From contig NZ_VTGY01000014.1 in NCBI RefSeq assembly GCF_009729075.1, positions 124,001-188,000 of the forward strand: DNA of 64,000 nucleotides, given 5' to 3'. Below are positions 54,891-63,977 of the stretch, one piece after another (positions within the stretch are counted from its first letter, which is position 1; each line of letters opens with the position of its first letter). This DNA comes from Mycolicibacterium sp. CBMA 226 (GTDB lineage: Bacteria; Actinomycetota; Actinomycetes; Mycobacteriales; Mycobacteriaceae). A model generated the notes under the pieces. It was not told the DNA's origin and did not search any database. It saw only the letters and a list, made by a program, of their open reading frames with translations. The position numbers and the translations under genes were made by a program.

Positions 54891-55423
54891 GGTTCGTCGA
54901 AGTACCGCGACTTGTCGAGCAGCCGGCGGTCTTTCTCGGTCTGCCGATCCTTGTGGTAGGCGTGCACCTGGTCGGCAACCCACTCTTCGAGCAACTGACG
55001 CTGCAGGTCGAACATCTCTTTTTCTTCGTCCGGCTCGGCGTGGTCGTAGCCCAGCAGGTGCAGCACGCCGTGCACGGTCAGCAGCGCCAGCTCGTGGCCC
55101 AGCGAATGCCCAGCTGCCTCAGCTTGATTCGCGGCGAACTCGGGACACAGCACGATGTCGCCGAGCATCGACGGCCCGGGCTCGGGCGCATCCGGGCGCC
55201 CACCGGGCTCGAGCTCGTCCATCGGGAAACTCATGACGTCGGTGGGGCCGGGCAGGTCCATCCACCGCATGTGCAGATCAGCCATGGCCGACTGGTCGAC
55301 CAGCACCATCGAGAGTTCAGCAGCCGGGTTGACATCCATCTTGGAGATGACGAACCGCGCCACACTGATCAGCTCGTCTTCGGATACGTCGATCCCCGAC
55401 TCGTTGGAAACCTCGACCGTCAC
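54887..55423 (-). CDS. ybeY: Endoribonuclease YbeY
   Basis: 178 residues. Metal site [21 protein letters not shown] (H3 zinc motif HGxLHLxGYDH), N-terminus [24 protein letters not shown]. It takes part in 16S rRNA 3' processing and ribosome quality control. Between phoH (4 bp upstream) and the CBS-protein gene (overlap 4 bp). Confidence 0.95.
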   Translation of the reverse strand: MTVEVSNESGIDVSEDELISVARFVISKMDVNPAAELSMVLVDQSAMADLHMRWMDLPGPTDVMSFPMDELEPGGRPDAPEPGPSMLGDIVLCPEFAANQAEAAGHSLGHELALLTVHGVLHLLGYDHAEPDEEKEMFDLQRQLLEEWVADQVHAYHKDRQTEKDRRLLDKSRYFDEP

Positions 55424-55427
55424 CCCG

Positions 55428-56489
55428 TCACCGCCTCGTCCGGCCGCTGGCGCGTCGGTGCGCTCGGTTGGCCAGACCGTGCTCGCTCACTTTGGCTTCC
55501 GCTGCTTCGTACGCATCGACGATCTCCGATACCAGCTTGTGGCGCACCACATCTGCACTCGTGAGCTCGGCGATGTCGATGTCCTCGATGCCGTCGAGGA
55601 CATCGATTGCGGTCCGCAGTCCCGAGGTCTGGCCGCCCGGCAGGTCGATCTGGGTGACGTCACCGGTCACCACGATCTTGGAGCCAAAGCCCAAGCGGGT
55701 CAGGAACATCTTCATCTGCTCGGCCGTAGTGTTCTGCGCCTCGTCGAGAATGATGAAGGCGTCGTTGAGGCTCCGGCCCCGCATGAAGGCCAGCGGCGCA
55801 ACCTCGATCACCCCGGCCGCCATGAGCTTCGGGATCATCTCGGCGTCCATCATGTCGTGCAGCGCGTCGTACAGCGGCCGCAGATACGGGTCGATCTTCT
55901 CGTTCAGGGTGCCCGGCAGGAAGCCGAGGCGCTCCCCCGCTTCGACGGCGGGCCGCGTCAGGATGATGCGGCTGACCTGCTTGGTCTGTAATGCGCTGAC
56001 AGCCTTGGCCATTGCCAGGTAGGTCTTGCCGGTACCGGCGGGGCCGATGCCGAAGACGATGGTGTGCGCGTCGATCGCGTCGACGTAGCGCTTCTGGTTC
56101 AGGGTCTTGGGCCGGATGGTCTTGCCGCGCCGCGACAGGATGTCCAGCGTCAGCACTTGCGCCGGTGACTCGGTGTCGGCGCCGTCGAGCATGCCCACGC
56201 TGCGGCGGACGACGTCCGGGGTCAGCGACTGGCCACCGGCTGCGATCGCGATCAGCTCACTGACGACGCGCTCGGCCATGGCCACATCAGCAGGCCGGCC
56301 GGCGATCGACACCGAGTTGCCACGGACGTGGATGTCAGCCGCGAGCAGATTCTCCAGAGCTCGCAGATTCTCGTCGGCTGAGCCGAGCAGGCCCACCACA
56401 AGATCAGGCGGAACGGTGATGCTGCTTCGAACCGACGGGTCGAGCTCCGGGGAGCGCGACGCGGCGGCGTTCGTATCGCGGGGCGTCAC
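55428..56489 (-). CDS. phoH: PhoH-family ATPase
   Basis: 353 residues from GTG 56489. Walker [20 protein letters not shown], Walker [12 protein letters not shown], and the conserved [17 protein letters not shown] and [12 protein letters not shown]. An N-terminal KH-like part ([13 protein letters not shown]). PhoH proteins are RNA-linked ATPases/helicases that cooperate with YbeY. First gene of the phoH-ybeY-corC-era operon. M. tuberculosis Rv2368c. Confidence 0.93.
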   Translation of the reverse strand: MTPRDTNAAASRSPELDPSVRSSITVPPDLVVGLLGSADENLRALENLLAADIHVRGNSVSIAGRPADVAMAERVVSELIAIAAGGQSLTPDVVRRSVGMLDGADTESPAQVLTLDILSRRGKTIRPKTLNQKRYVDAIDAHTIVFGIGPAGTGKTYLAMAKAVSALQTKQVSRIILTRPAVEAGERLGFLPGTLNEKIDPYLRPLYDALHDMMDAEMIPKLMAAGVIEVAPLAFMRGRSLNDAFIILDEAQNTTAEQMKMFLTRLGFGSKIVVTGDVTQIDLPGGQTSGLRTAIDVLDGIEDIDIAELTSADVVRHKLVSEIVDAYEAAEAKVSEHGLANRAHRRASGRTRR

Positions 56490-56582
56490 GTGGTTTTCGA
56501 TGCCTGCTTTCTTGGGTCGAGCTGAGGATCACATTCTACCGCCGGGCCGATGGCACGCCCAACGAGTTGGCTGGTCACGCAA

Positions 56583-56615
56583 CCGCGGGCGGTACCTATC
56601 CGGTACCGCCCGCGG
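56583..56615 (-). terminator. Hairpin CCGCGGGCGGTACC
   Basis: Perfect 14-pair inverted repeat with five-base loop TATCC. It lies between the small secreted gene's stop (56638) and the phoH start, without a T-run. Likely terminates the small secreted gene transcript. Confidence 0.6.
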
Positions 56616-56637
56616 GTTACGTAGCTGTTGTCGCCGA

Positions 56638-56853
56638 TTACCGGCTCTGGTGGACGTCGGTGTCGACCTTGGGCGACTTGGCGCCCTGGTGGACGTCGTC
56701 CAGCCAGTTCAGGTGATCAACCCCCGTGGGCGCGACCGTTGCCTGGAGCCCTGTCGGTACTGGCCCGATGGCGGCCACGGCGGGAACGGCGAACCCCATG
56801 GCGCCGGCGGCCAATCCACCGGCGATAACTGCTGCAATTCCGAAATTCTTCAT
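56638..56853 (-). CDS. Small secreted protein
   Basis: 71 residues. Signal peptide (MKNFGIAAVIAGGLAAGAMGFAVPAVA, cleavage after AVA). The mature protein has ~44 residues with GVDHLNWLDDVHQGAKSPKV, acidic/polar, without Cys. AAGGGG stands nine bases before the ATG. Similar short exported proteins occur throughout mycobacteria. Shares a divergent promoter region with the Esp-like operon. Confidence 0.7.
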   Translation of the reverse strand: MKNFGIAAVIAGGLAAGAMGFAVPAVAAIGPVPTGLQATVAPTGVDHLNWLDDVHQGAKSPKVDTDVHQSR

Positions 56854-56915
56854 GGTGAGTTCCCCTTCACGTCTTCTGTCCGTCTTTGTTCCCCAGCGGC
56901 CCGAGCCGCTGTGAC

Positions 56916-56992
56916 ATTGATGTAAACAGGCAGGTCAAGAGATTAATTCCGCTGGCAGGAAATTGATGTTTACTGGCAGGAATTGCTGTAAC
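56916..56992. repeat. Direct repeats ATTGATGTaaACaGGCAGG in divergent promoter region
   Basis: ATTGATGTAAACAGGCAGG (56916-56934) recurs as ATTGATGTTTACTGGCAGG (56962-56980), 46 bp on, with a shorter third copy ATTGCTGTAAC at 56982-56992 and a GGCAGG half at 56954. Such ordered copies between two divergent gene sets suggest binding of an activator or repressor. Confidence 0.6.
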
Positions 56993-57129
56993 CCAAGCCA
57001 CATGGTTCGCCCCTTCCAGCCACCCTACGAAGTTCCGAATTAGCGCAATGCAGGGGTGTTCGCCGCTGTTAGGCTCGAATTCACCGGCGAGGGTCCGCCG
57101 AGGGGATGAGGAATCGGGGAGGGTTCTGC

Positions 57130-58791
57130 ATGGTCAGGGGTCGCGGTCATCATCACGGCGGATCCGGTCATTCGCCGACTCCCCACACTCCGTCGACCCG
57201 CGGCCCACGGGACCATTCGCGCCGGGGTGGCGACGACCACAACGGTAATTCACATCGACACGGCGACGATCACAACGGCAACTCACACCGACGCGACCAC
57301 GACGGCGGTGATACCCCGAGCCTCGGCGAGAAGATCAACGACATCCTCGACAAGGCCAACGGCGTATTGGACACCGCCTCGGACATCGCGGACAACGTCA
57401 AGAAGCTGATGGAAGGCGACCCGATGGGCGCCGTCGGGCTGCTCAGCGACGCCGGCAACGTCGCACAGATGCTGCTGCCCGAGGCGGCGGCCACCCCCAT
57501 CATCGAAGGCGGGATGATCGGGCTGCAGCTGGCGGGACTCGGCTTCGGTATCGGAGACCCCGATACCGGGGAATCGTTCTCGGACGGCGCCGAGCTCTTT
57601 CAGGCCGCTGGCGATGGACTCAGCAGCGCCTATCCGAACGTGTGGCAAGGCAGCGGTTCCTCGGCCTACTCCAACCGGAACGCTGAGCAGATCGGCAGCG
57701 CCGAACGGCTGCTACAGGCCGACAACCTCGTCGTCCAGATCCTGAGCGCCGAAGCCGAGCAGGTAGACGCCGGACGCCAGCAGATGGACAACATCGCCAC
57801 CTGCCTCGGCGCGATGATCCCCGTCTGCCTGGCACTGGAGGCGACGGTCATCGGCGCCCCGGAGTCGCTGGCGCTGCAGGCGACATCCGTCGCCGTCGCA
57901 GCCGCGGCCTCCGCCGTGACGATGAACAACATGCTGGCTCAATCATCAAGCAATGCAGGGAAATTGAGCCAGGCAACGAGCATGTACCAGAGCGCGTCGC
58001 ACGCCCCGCCGCTGAGCACCATGCCGCCACCCGCGAAAAAGCCGGGGGACGGACCAGATTTCGGCAACAGCGATCCCAACGCGCCGGGCAACCCGAACCA
58101 GCCCGGGAAGCCGGGACCGGGTTCGCCGTCCGGGCCGCCCACCGGCGCTCCGCCGCCCGGTACCGGCAACCCCACCGGTAACGGGCCCGGGACCGGGACC
58201 GGCACCGGTGGCGGTGGTGGTTCGGGCAGCGGCTCCGGTGGCGGATCGGGATCCGGTGGCGGCGGCACACCGAGCACGCCGAGCATGCCGAAGGTGCCCG
58301 AGATGCCTTCGGCCCCGGCGGCATCGGGTGCGGGCACGGGCGCCGGTGCCGGCATGGGCGGAATGCCGTCCCTGCCCCAGATGGGCGGCGGCTCCGGCTC
58401 CGGCGGCGGAGGCGGCGGGCTGCTGGGTACCCTCGCCGGTCTCGCGGGCCAGGTGGCGCAAGCCGCGACGCAGGCGGCTCAGGCAGCGCAGCAGGGCAAG
58501 CAGGACCCGGGCGCACAGGATCCGAACGCGCCCGGCCAAGACAAAGACGGTGACGGTAAACCGGATGCCCCGGCCACCGACCCCAGTGCCCAACCCGCGG
58601 ACCAACATCCGCCGGGTGCGGCGGGCGGGACGGAGTCCGCTGCGGGACGTGCACCCATCCAGGTGTCGTTCGACGACGGCGCCCATCACGTCGAGGTGGC
58701 CGTCGATCCGGACACCGCAAAGGGTCCCGTCCACGTGAGCCTCGATCCGGCGAATCCCACTGCGCCACCGCGCATCACCACCGAAACCTAG
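57130..58791 (+). CDS. EspA/EspE-like ESX-associated secreted protein
   Basis: 553 residues from ATG 57130 (GGGGAGGG seven bases before it). N-terminus is His/Asp/Gly/Arg-rich with a doubled DDHNGNSHR repeat. Then a helical domain (~65-290) with SSAYPNVWQGSGSSAYSNRNAEQ, where WQG is at 172-174, as in EspA/EspE. A Gly/Pro-rich linker (~300-440), and a C-terminal stretch FDDGAHHVEVAVDPDTAKGPVHVS. EspA/EspE are secreted with an EspC/EspF partner through ESX. Three-gene operon with 58813 and 59131. Longer than EspA (about 390) because of the linker. Confidence 0.75.
   Translation: MVRGRGHHHGGSGHSPTPHTPSTRGPRDHSRRGGDDHNGNSHRHGDDHNGNSHRRDHDGGDTPSLGEKINDILDKANGVLDTASDIADNVKKLMEGDPMGAVGLLSDAGNVAQMLLPEAAATPIIEGGMIGLQLAGLGFGIGDPDTGESFSDGAELFQAAGDGLSSAYPNVWQGSGSSAYSNRNAEQIGSAERLLQADNLVVQILSAEAEQVDAGRQQMDNIATCLGAMIPVCLALEATVIGAPESLALQATSVAVAAAASAVTMNNMLAQSSSNAGKLSQATSMYQSASHAPPLSTMPPPAKKPGDGPDFGNSDPNAPGNPNQPGKPGPGSPSGPPTGAPPPGTGNPTGNGPGTGTGTGGGGGSGSGSGGGSGSGGGGTPSTPSMPKVPEMPSAPAASGAGTGAGAGMGGMPSLPQMGGGSGSGGGGGGLLGTLAGLAGQVAQAATQAAQAAQQGKQDPGAQDPNAPGQDKDGDGKPDAPATDPSAQPADQHPPGAAGGTESAAGRAPIQVSFDDGAHHVEVAVDPDTAKGPVHVSLDPANPTAPPRITTET
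57229..57294 (+). repeat. 33-bp tandem repeat, two copies
   Basis: GGCGACGACCACAACGGTAA... at 57229-57261 and GGCGACGATCACAACGGCAA... at 57262-57294. They encode GDDHNGNSHRH/R, a His/Asp-rich duplicated peptide in the Esp-like protein; possible metal-binding spacer. Confidence 0.8.
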
Positions 58792-58812
58792 TCTTTCCGA
58801 GAGGAGCAACAC

Positions 58813-59127
58813 ATGGCCGGCAAACTCCACGTCGAGACCTCAGAGCTGCGCGAACTGTCCACCAAACAAGATGATGCTGCCGCTACGTTCAGCGCTGCCG
58901 GCAACACCACGTCGTACGTAGAGGTCAAGGTGCTCGCGACGCACGGGCCGTTGTGCATGTCGACGCAGTCCGCTCTCAGCGCCGCGAACAACGCACGCAA
59001 GGCCGCCAGCGAGCAGATGATGAACAAGTCACGCAACCTGGCCTCGAATCTCACCAAGGCGGCATCGCAATACGATCAGACCGATTCGCAGGAAGGCGCC
59101 AGCCTCAGCAAGCAGATGCAGATCTGA
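58813..59127 (+). CDS. EspC/EspF-like ESX-secreted protein
   Basis: 104 residues, the same length as EspC and EspF. N-terminus GKLHVETSELRELSTKQDDAAATFSAAG, helix-turn-helix plan, and a C-terminal YDQTD matching the type VII YxxxD/E secretion signal. EspC-family proteins (T7SS_ESX_EspC) are co-secreted with EspA or EspE. GAGAGGAG stands seven bases before the ATG. It is 21 bp after the EspA/E-like gene. Confidence 0.82.
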   Translation: MAGKLHVETSELRELSTKQDDAAATFSAAGNTTSYVEVKVLATHGPLCMSTQSALSAANNARKAASEQMMNKSRNLASNLTKAASQYDQTDSQEGASLSKQMQI

Positions 59128-59130
59128 TCG

Positions 59131-59709
59131 ATGTCAGACCATTCTTGGGACGACCACGACGACGAGCATCCCGCGGAAGCCGAGGGCACGCTCGACTATT
59201 TCGCCACCGACGCCGATGACGAAACCGACCAGGACGACTCGGGTCTCGATCAGCTGGTGACGTCGGACGACGAGGTGCACCCCGACGAGACGGCCGGCTC
59301 TTACGCGGACGCGATGGAACCGGCCGCCGACACCGCGGCGGACGACGACGAAACGCACGACACCGATGCGCCGCGGGTCGTGGTGTTCGCGGTGTCCGAT
59401 CCCGCTGGCAATGTCACAGCCGAGGCATCCATCGCCGGATCCATCCAGCGGATCAAGCTCGCCTCGAAGGCGTCCGCGGTGACCGAGACCGAACTCACCC
59501 GCAGCATCTTGGCGACGGCGAAGCTCGCAAACATGAAGGGCCGTGCGGTGCAGCGGGCACTCATCGAAGGCGTCCTCGCGGCCGAAGGGCTCGACGACGA
59601 GCGCGTCGAGACCATCATCGAGACCAACGCGCCTGACCTGCCGACGGCCCGGCAAGCCGACCAAGCAGTCGCCGAGGCCCAGGCGGCATACCTGCGCGGC
59701 GAGTACTAG
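59131..59709 (+). CDS. EspD/EspH-like ESX-associated protein
   Basis: 192 residues (EspD and EspH are 184 and 183). Acidic N-terminus ([33 protein letters not shown], in part). The C-terminal domain has [60 protein letters not shown] (in part), which has the strand-helix plan of EspH/EspD. These stabilise the Esp substrate in the cytosol or export it. It is 3 bp after the EspC-like gene and overlaps rsmE tail to tail by 4 bp. Confidence 0.78.
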   Translation: MSDHSWDDHDDEHPAEAEGTLDYFATDADDETDQDDSGLDQLVTSDDEVHPDETAGSYADAMEPAADTAADDDETHDTDAPRVVVFAVSDPAGNVTAEASIAGSIQRIKLASKASAVTETELTRSILATAKLANMKGRAVQRALIEGVLAAEGLDDERVETIIETNAPDLPTARQADQAVAEAQAAYLRGEY

Positions 59710-60473
59710 ACCTGCCAGCGCGGCGTCAGCACACCCAAGGCGCCCAAGGCGACCGCGGCCGCGGTCGACGTCCGCAACACCGACGGTCCCAGCCGAACCG
59801 CGACCGCACCGGCGGCCACCAGCGCCGCCACCTCGCCGTCGGTGATGCCGCCTTCCGGTCCCACGATCAGCGTCACGGCCTCGGTGGCCGGCGAAATGAC
59901 CTCGCGCAGTGGCGCTTCCGCCGATTCGTGCAGGACCAGCGTGACGCGACCCATCCCGTCGCTTCGCTCGCCCCTGTCGGCACCGATCGACGCGACGAGC
60001 TCATTGGTCGACACCGGGCCACCGACCGACGGCACAAACGGCCGCCGGGACTGCCGCGCCGCCGACCGGGCGACCGCACTCCAGCGCCGTAAACCCTTCT
60101 CCACCTTGGCCGCACCGTCCCAACGCGCGACGCAGCGCTCGGACTGCCACGCCACGAAAGCGTCGGCCCCGGCCTCGGTGGCCAATTCGATTGCCAGCTC
60201 GGAACGTTCGGATTTGGGCAGCGCCTGCACCACCGTCACCGTCGGCACCGCAGCCGGGACCTCGGTCACCGACAGCACCCGTGCCGTCAACCGGCCCTTC
60301 ACAGCGTCCTCGATCACGCAGTGCGCCAACGCCCCAGCCCCGTCCGACAGGTCGAGTTCCTCACCGGGACGGATGCGTCGCACCGTTGCCGCGTGGAATC
60401 CCTCGTCACCGTCGACGACGGCGAGCCCGCCGACCTCCGGTACCGCGTCGACGTAGAACAGCGCCCGGCTCAC
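59706..60473 (-). CDS. rsmE: 16S rRNA (uracil1498-N3)-methyltransferase
   Basis: 255 residues from GTG 60473. SPOUT knot with [40 protein letters not shown] (in part), and an N-terminal PUA-like part ([21 protein letters not shown]). Methylates U1498 of 16S rRNA. Just downstream of dnaJ2 (15 bp), as Rv2372c-Rv2373c. Confidence 0.93.
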   Translation of the reverse strand: MSRALFYVDAVPEVGGLAVVDGDEGFHAATVRRIRPGEELDLSDGAGALAHCVIEDAVKGRLTARVLSVTEVPAAVPTVTVVQALPKSERSELAIELATEAGADAFVAWQSERCVARWDGAAKVEKGLRRWSAVARSAARQSRRPFVPSVGGPVSTNELVASIGADRGERSDGMGRVTLVLHESAEAPLREVISPATEAVTLIVGPEGGITDGEVAALVAAGAVAVRLGPSVLRTSTAAAVALGALGVLTPRWQV

Positions 60474-60488
60474 CAGCAGCCCCGAAGG

Positions 60489-61637
60489 CTAACGACCGCT
60501 GAAGGTTTCGCGCAGGCGGCTGAACAGTCCGCCGCCGGCGGCCACGGCCTGGGTGGACCGCACCTCGGTGACGTCGCGCGACCGCTGCTCCTTGAACTTG
60601 CGCAGCAGCTCCAGGTCACGGTTGTCGAGCCGGGACGGCACCACCACGTCGATGTGCGCGTGCAAGTTGCCGCGTACGCCGGACCGCAGGTGCGGCATGC
60701 CGTGGCCACGCAACGTGGTGATCGAACCGGGCTGAGTGCCCGGCGCGATGGTGATCTCGGTGGGCCCGTCGAGGATGGCGTCGACGGTCACCGTGGTTCC
60801 CAGCGCGGCGTCGACCATCGGCACCGAGACGGTGCAGTGCAGGTCGTCGCCGTCGCGGAGGAACAGTTCGTGCGGCTGCTCGTGCACCTCGACGTAAAGG
60901 TCGCCGGCCGGCCCACCGCCGGGACCGACCTCGCCCTGGGCCGCCAGGCGCACCCGCATGCCTTCACCGACGCCGGCCGGAATCTTCACGCTGACCTCGC
61001 GCCGCGCACGTACCCGGCCGTCGCCGCCGCAGCGGTGGCACGGGTCAGGAATGACCTCACCGACACCACCACACACCGGGCAGGGGCGCGACGTCATCAC
61101 ATTGCCGAGCAGCGAGCGCTGGACCGTCTGCACCTCACCCTGGCCGTGGCAGGTATCGCAGCGGGCGGGCTGGGAATTGCCGTGCGTGCCCTTGCCCTGG
61201 CACAGGTCGCACAGCACCGCGGTGTCGACGGTGACCTGCTTGGTGACGCCCGTCGCGCATTCTTCGAGGTTCAGCCGCAGGCGCAGCAGCGAGTCCGAAC
61301 CCGGGCGGACCCGGCCGATCGGGCCGCGCGACGACGCACCGCCGCCGAAGAATGCCTCGAACACGTCGCCGAGACCACCGAAGCCGGCGAAGCCCCCGGC
61401 ACCGCCGCCGCCTCCACCGCTCTCCATGGGATCACCACCGAGATCGACGATGCGCCGCTTCTCCGGGTCACTGAGGACCTCGTAGGCGGTGCTGATCTCG
61501 GCGAACCGCTGCTGTGCGCCCTCGTCGGGATTGACGTCGGGGTGCAGCTCCCGGGCCAGCCTGCGGTAGGCCTTCTTGATCTCCGAGTCGCTGGCGCCCT
61601 TGCTCACGCCGAGCAGGCCGTAGTAATCGCGTGCCAC
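60489..61637 (-). CDS. dnaJ2: Chaperone DnaJ (type I)
   Basis: 382 residues from GTG 61637. J domain with [19 protein letters not shown] (HPD motif), Gly/Phe-rich linker [27 protein letters not shown], four CxxCxGxG zinc motifs ([36 protein letters not shown]), and the C-terminal substrate domain. Hsp40 partner for DnaK. Follows hrcA in an operon with 41 bp between, where a hairpin sits. Confidence 0.95.
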   Translation of the reverse strand: MARDYYGLLGVSKGASDSEIKKAYRRLARELHPDVNPDEGAQQRFAEISTAYEVLSDPEKRRIVDLGGDPMESGGGGGGAGGFAGFGGLGDVFEAFFGGGASSRGPIGRVRPGSDSLLRLRLNLEECATGVTKQVTVDTAVLCDLCQGKGTHGNSQPARCDTCHGQGEVQTVQRSLLGNVMTSRPCPVCGGVGEVIPDPCHRCGGDGRVRARREVSVKIPAGVGEGMRVRLAAQGEVGPGGGPAGDLYVEVHEQPHELFLRDGDDLHCTVSVPMVDAALGTTVTVDAILDGPTEITIAPGTQPGSITTLRGHGMPHLRSGVRGNLHAHIDVVVPSRLDNRDLELLRKFKEQRSRDVTEVRSTQAVAAGGGLFSRLRETFSGR

Positions 61638-61668
61638 GCCTAAGAACCTTGCCTAATCTCTCGAACTG

Positions 61669-61693
61669 CTGGGCACCCTCATCGGGTGCCCAG
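61669..61693 (-). terminator. Hairpin at hrcA stop (attenuator or terminator)
   Basis: CTGGGCACCC-GATGA-GGGTGCCCAG, ten perfect pairs on the minus strand; it includes the hrcA stop codon TGA. No T-run follows. It may lower the read-through into dnaJ2 or stabilise mRNA. Confidence 0.5.
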
Positions 61694-62710
61694 TACCTCG
61701 CCTATGTACCGGGCGACGGCCGCGACGTTCGCGATGGTGCCCGGATAGTCCATCCTGGTGGGGCCCACCACGCCCATGCCGCCGTAAACCTTGCCCAAAC
61801 TGCCATAGGCGGTGCTCACGACGGACGTCCCAGCCATCTGCTCGGCCTCGGTTTCGTGGCCGATGCGTACCGTGACTTTACCTGCCTCCTGCTGGGCGGC
61901 CAGCAACCGCAGGACCACGACCTGCTCTTCGAGCGCCTCCAGCACCGACCGCAGGGATCCGCCGAAATCGGCCGTGTTGCGCGTCAGGTTGGCAGTGCCG
62001 CCGAGCAACAGTCGCTCCTCCTGGTGCTCGACCAGGGTCTCCACCAGCACCGTGGCCGCGCGGCCCACCGCGTCACCCAGGCCGCCGTGGCCGTCCATCT
62101 GTGACGCCAGGTCGGCGACCGCGATCGACGCGGCCGACAGCAGCTTGCCTTCCAGCGCGGCACCGAGCCGCTCCCGCAGCTGCGACAGCTCGTGCTCGCC
62201 GATGGAGTCACCCAGTTCGACGACCCGCTGGTCAACGCGACCGGTATCGGTGATGACGACCAGTAACAGCCGGGCCGGGGTGAGCGCGACGACCTCGAGG
62301 TGACGCACCGTGGACCGCGACAGCGTCGGGTACTGCACGATCGCGACCTGCCGGGTCAGCTGCGCGAGCAGCCGCACCGCCCGGCGCAGCACGTCGTCCA
62401 GGTCGACGCCGGACTCCAGGAACGTGAGGATGGCGCGGCGCTCGCTGGCCGACAGCGGTTTGACGTCGTCGATCCGGTCGACGAACTCGCGGTAGCCCTT
62501 CTCCGTGGGCACCCGGCCCGAGCTGGTGTGGGGCTGCGTAATGTAGCCCTCGGCCTCCAGCACAGCCATGTCATTACGCACCGTGGCGCTCGAAACGCCC
62601 AGGTTGTGGCGCTCGACGAGCGTCTTGGAGCCGATGGGCTCCTTGGTGGAGACGAAGTCGGCAACGATGGCGCGCAGCACCTCGAAGCGACGGTCGTCGG
62701 CACTACCCAT
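61679..62710 (-). CDS. hrcA: Heat-inducible transcription repressor HrcA
   Basis: 343 residues. N-terminal winged helix ([52 protein letters not shown], in part), GAF-like middle and a long dimerisation helix. C-terminus [26 protein letters not shown]. It binds CIRCE elements of groE/dnaK genes. No CIRCE is visible upstream here. Followed by dnaJ2. Confidence 0.94.
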   Translation of the reverse strand: MGSADDRRFEVLRAIVADFVSTKEPIGSKTLVERHNLGVSSATVRNDMAVLEAEGYITQPHTSSGRVPTEKGYREFVDRIDDVKPLSASERRAILTFLESGVDLDDVLRRAVRLLAQLTRQVAIVQYPTLSRSTVRHLEVVALTPARLLLVVITDTGRVDQRVVELGDSIGEHELSQLRERLGAALEGKLLSAASIAVADLASQMDGHGGLGDAVGRAATVLVETLVEHQEERLLLGGTANLTRNTADFGGSLRSVLEALEEQVVVLRLLAAQQEAGKVTVRIGHETEAEQMAGTSVVSTAYGSLGKVYGGMGVVGPTRMDYPGTIANVAAVARYIGEVLGTR

Positions 62711-62889
62711 TGTTCACCTCCCGATTCACCGCCATTTTACGGTGACGATGGATTCGGGCGGGCGACAGACACCATCTGGTGGTTGGATGCCTCGGCAAAC
62801 GCCCAGTCGACCCGCTAGGGTCAGGTGTATGCCGACGCTGTCACCGTGGACCCGATCGGCTCACGGGGAGTTCGCGGAGTGATCTACTC

Positions 62890-63219
62890 ATGATTTTCAA
62901 AGGCGTACGTGACGGAAAGCCCTACCCGGAGCACGGGCTGAGCTACCGCGAATGGGCGCAGATTCCGCCGCGGCAACTGCGCCTCGACGAGATCGTCACC
63001 ACCACGACGGTGCTCGCCCTGGACCGGCTGCTGTCCGAGGACTCGACGTTCTACGGCGATCTGTTCCCGCATGCAGTCAAATGGCGGGGCGACATCTACT
63101 TGGAAGACGGCCTACACCGTGCGGTGCGGTCGGCGCTGCGGAACCGGGTCGTGCTGCACGCCCGCGTGTACGACATGGATGTGCCTCTGTCACAGCAGAT
63201 TTCGCCCAACGGCGAGTGA
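62890..63219 (+). CDS. Conserved hypothetical protein (Rv2375-like)
   Basis: 109 residues from ATG 62890 (an upstream frame to 62779 is unsupported). IFKGVRDGKPYPEHGLSYREWAQIPPRQLRLDEIVTTTTVLALDRLLSEDSTFYGDLFPHAVKWRGDIYLEDGLHRAVRSALRNRVVLHARV (in part). Small, soluble, well-conserved in mycobacteria; function unknown. The DHFG-like R/HR pattern suggests a Rv2375-type family. Divergent from hrcA and tail to tail with 63227. Confidence 0.72.
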   Translation: MIFKGVRDGKPYPEHGLSYREWAQIPPRQLRLDEIVTTTTVLALDRLLSEDSTFYGDLFPHAVKWRGDIYLEDGLHRAVRSALRNRVVLHARVYDMDVPLSQQISPNGE

Positions 63220-63226
63220 CCTCGCG

Positions 63227-63583
63227 CTAACGCAGATACACGCCGGCCAGCACGACGATCACCAGCGCGACGAGCCCGACACCCATGCACATCAGCGCCG
63301 TGACGACGCGGTTGCGGGCACTGCCGCCCAAACCATAGGTGCCGCGAAACAACGTGGCGATCGCCATGCTCGCGGCGTGCCAGCCGGCAGAGTTACCGTC
63401 GCTGCGCTGCTCGGGTTGCGGCTGCTGATGGCCCGGTTGCTGATAAACAGGTTGCTGATAGCCCGGCGGCGCGTAGGGGTACGGCGGCTGCTGATTGGCG
63501 TAGCCGCCCGGTGGATACGGCCCAGTCGGATACGGCCATGATGGCGGTTGCGGCTGCGGATACCGCGGATCCGGATACGTCAT
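63227..63583 (-). CDS. Pro/Tyr/Gln-rich small membrane protein
   Basis: 118 residues from ATG 63583 (GGGGGAG ten bases upstream; a longer ORF lacks support). N-terminal Pro/Tyr/Gln repeats (PDPRYPQPQPPSWPYPTG, QQPVYQQPGHQQPQPEQ), then a C-terminal membrane helix (VVTALMCMGVGLVALVIVVLAGVYL). A tail-anchored protein whose cytosolic or wall-facing part is disordered. It occupies the place of Rv2376c (CFP-2), but is unrelated to it by eye. Confidence 0.65.
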   Translation of the reverse strand: MTYPDPRYPQPQPPSWPYPTGPYPPGGYANQQPPYPYAPPGYQQPVYQQPGHQQPQPEQRSDGNSAGWHAASMAIATLFRGTYGLGGSARNRVVTALMCMGVGLVALVIVVLAGVYLR

Positions 63584-63764
63584 TGCTGCACTCCCCCTGG
63601 TCAGCTTTGGCGATCGCGACTCTACTCGGGCCATTGACCGTGGCGGATCACGCGGAAAATCGGGGCCGGCTTGTGGGCGTGGACCCTGCAGTGACGCACA
63701 CAAAGTTCGAGTAGCGAAGACCCAGAGCGCAGGCTCAACGTTGGGCCAACAACGCTCGAGGTGC

Positions 63765-63977
63765 TCAGCCGGCCAGCGAGTCGCGCAACGTCCTGGGCCG
63801 GATGTCGGTCCAGGTTTCTTCGACGTACGCCAGGCAGTCCGCGCGCGTGCTCTCGCCGAACACGACCCACCACCCGGCGGGCACGTCGGCGAACACCGGC
63901 CACAGGCTGTGCTGCTCTTCGTCGTTGATCAGGACGTAGAACGCACCGTTCTCGTCATCGAACGGACTGCTGCTCAT
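63765..63977 (-). CDS. mbtH: MbtH-family protein
   Basis: 70 residues with the family signature NDEEQHSLWPVFADVPAGWWVVFG...CLAYVEETWTDIRPRTLRDSLAG (in part: NDEEQHSLWP, PAGW, WTDIRP). MbtH proteins activate adenylation domains of non-ribosomal peptide synthetases; this one would serve mycobactin or another siderophore, whose genes should lie beyond the right edge. Follows CFP-2 position in M. tuberculosis (Rv2377c). Confidence 0.93.
   Translation of the reverse strand: MSSSPFDDENGAFYVLINDEEQHSLWPVFADVPAGWWVVFGESTRADCLAYVEETWTDIRPRTLRDSLAG

Noticed and set aside
62711..62889. CIRCE element upstream of hrcA
   Set aside because: No TTAGCACTC-N9-GAGTGCTAA-like repeat is found in the intergenic region.
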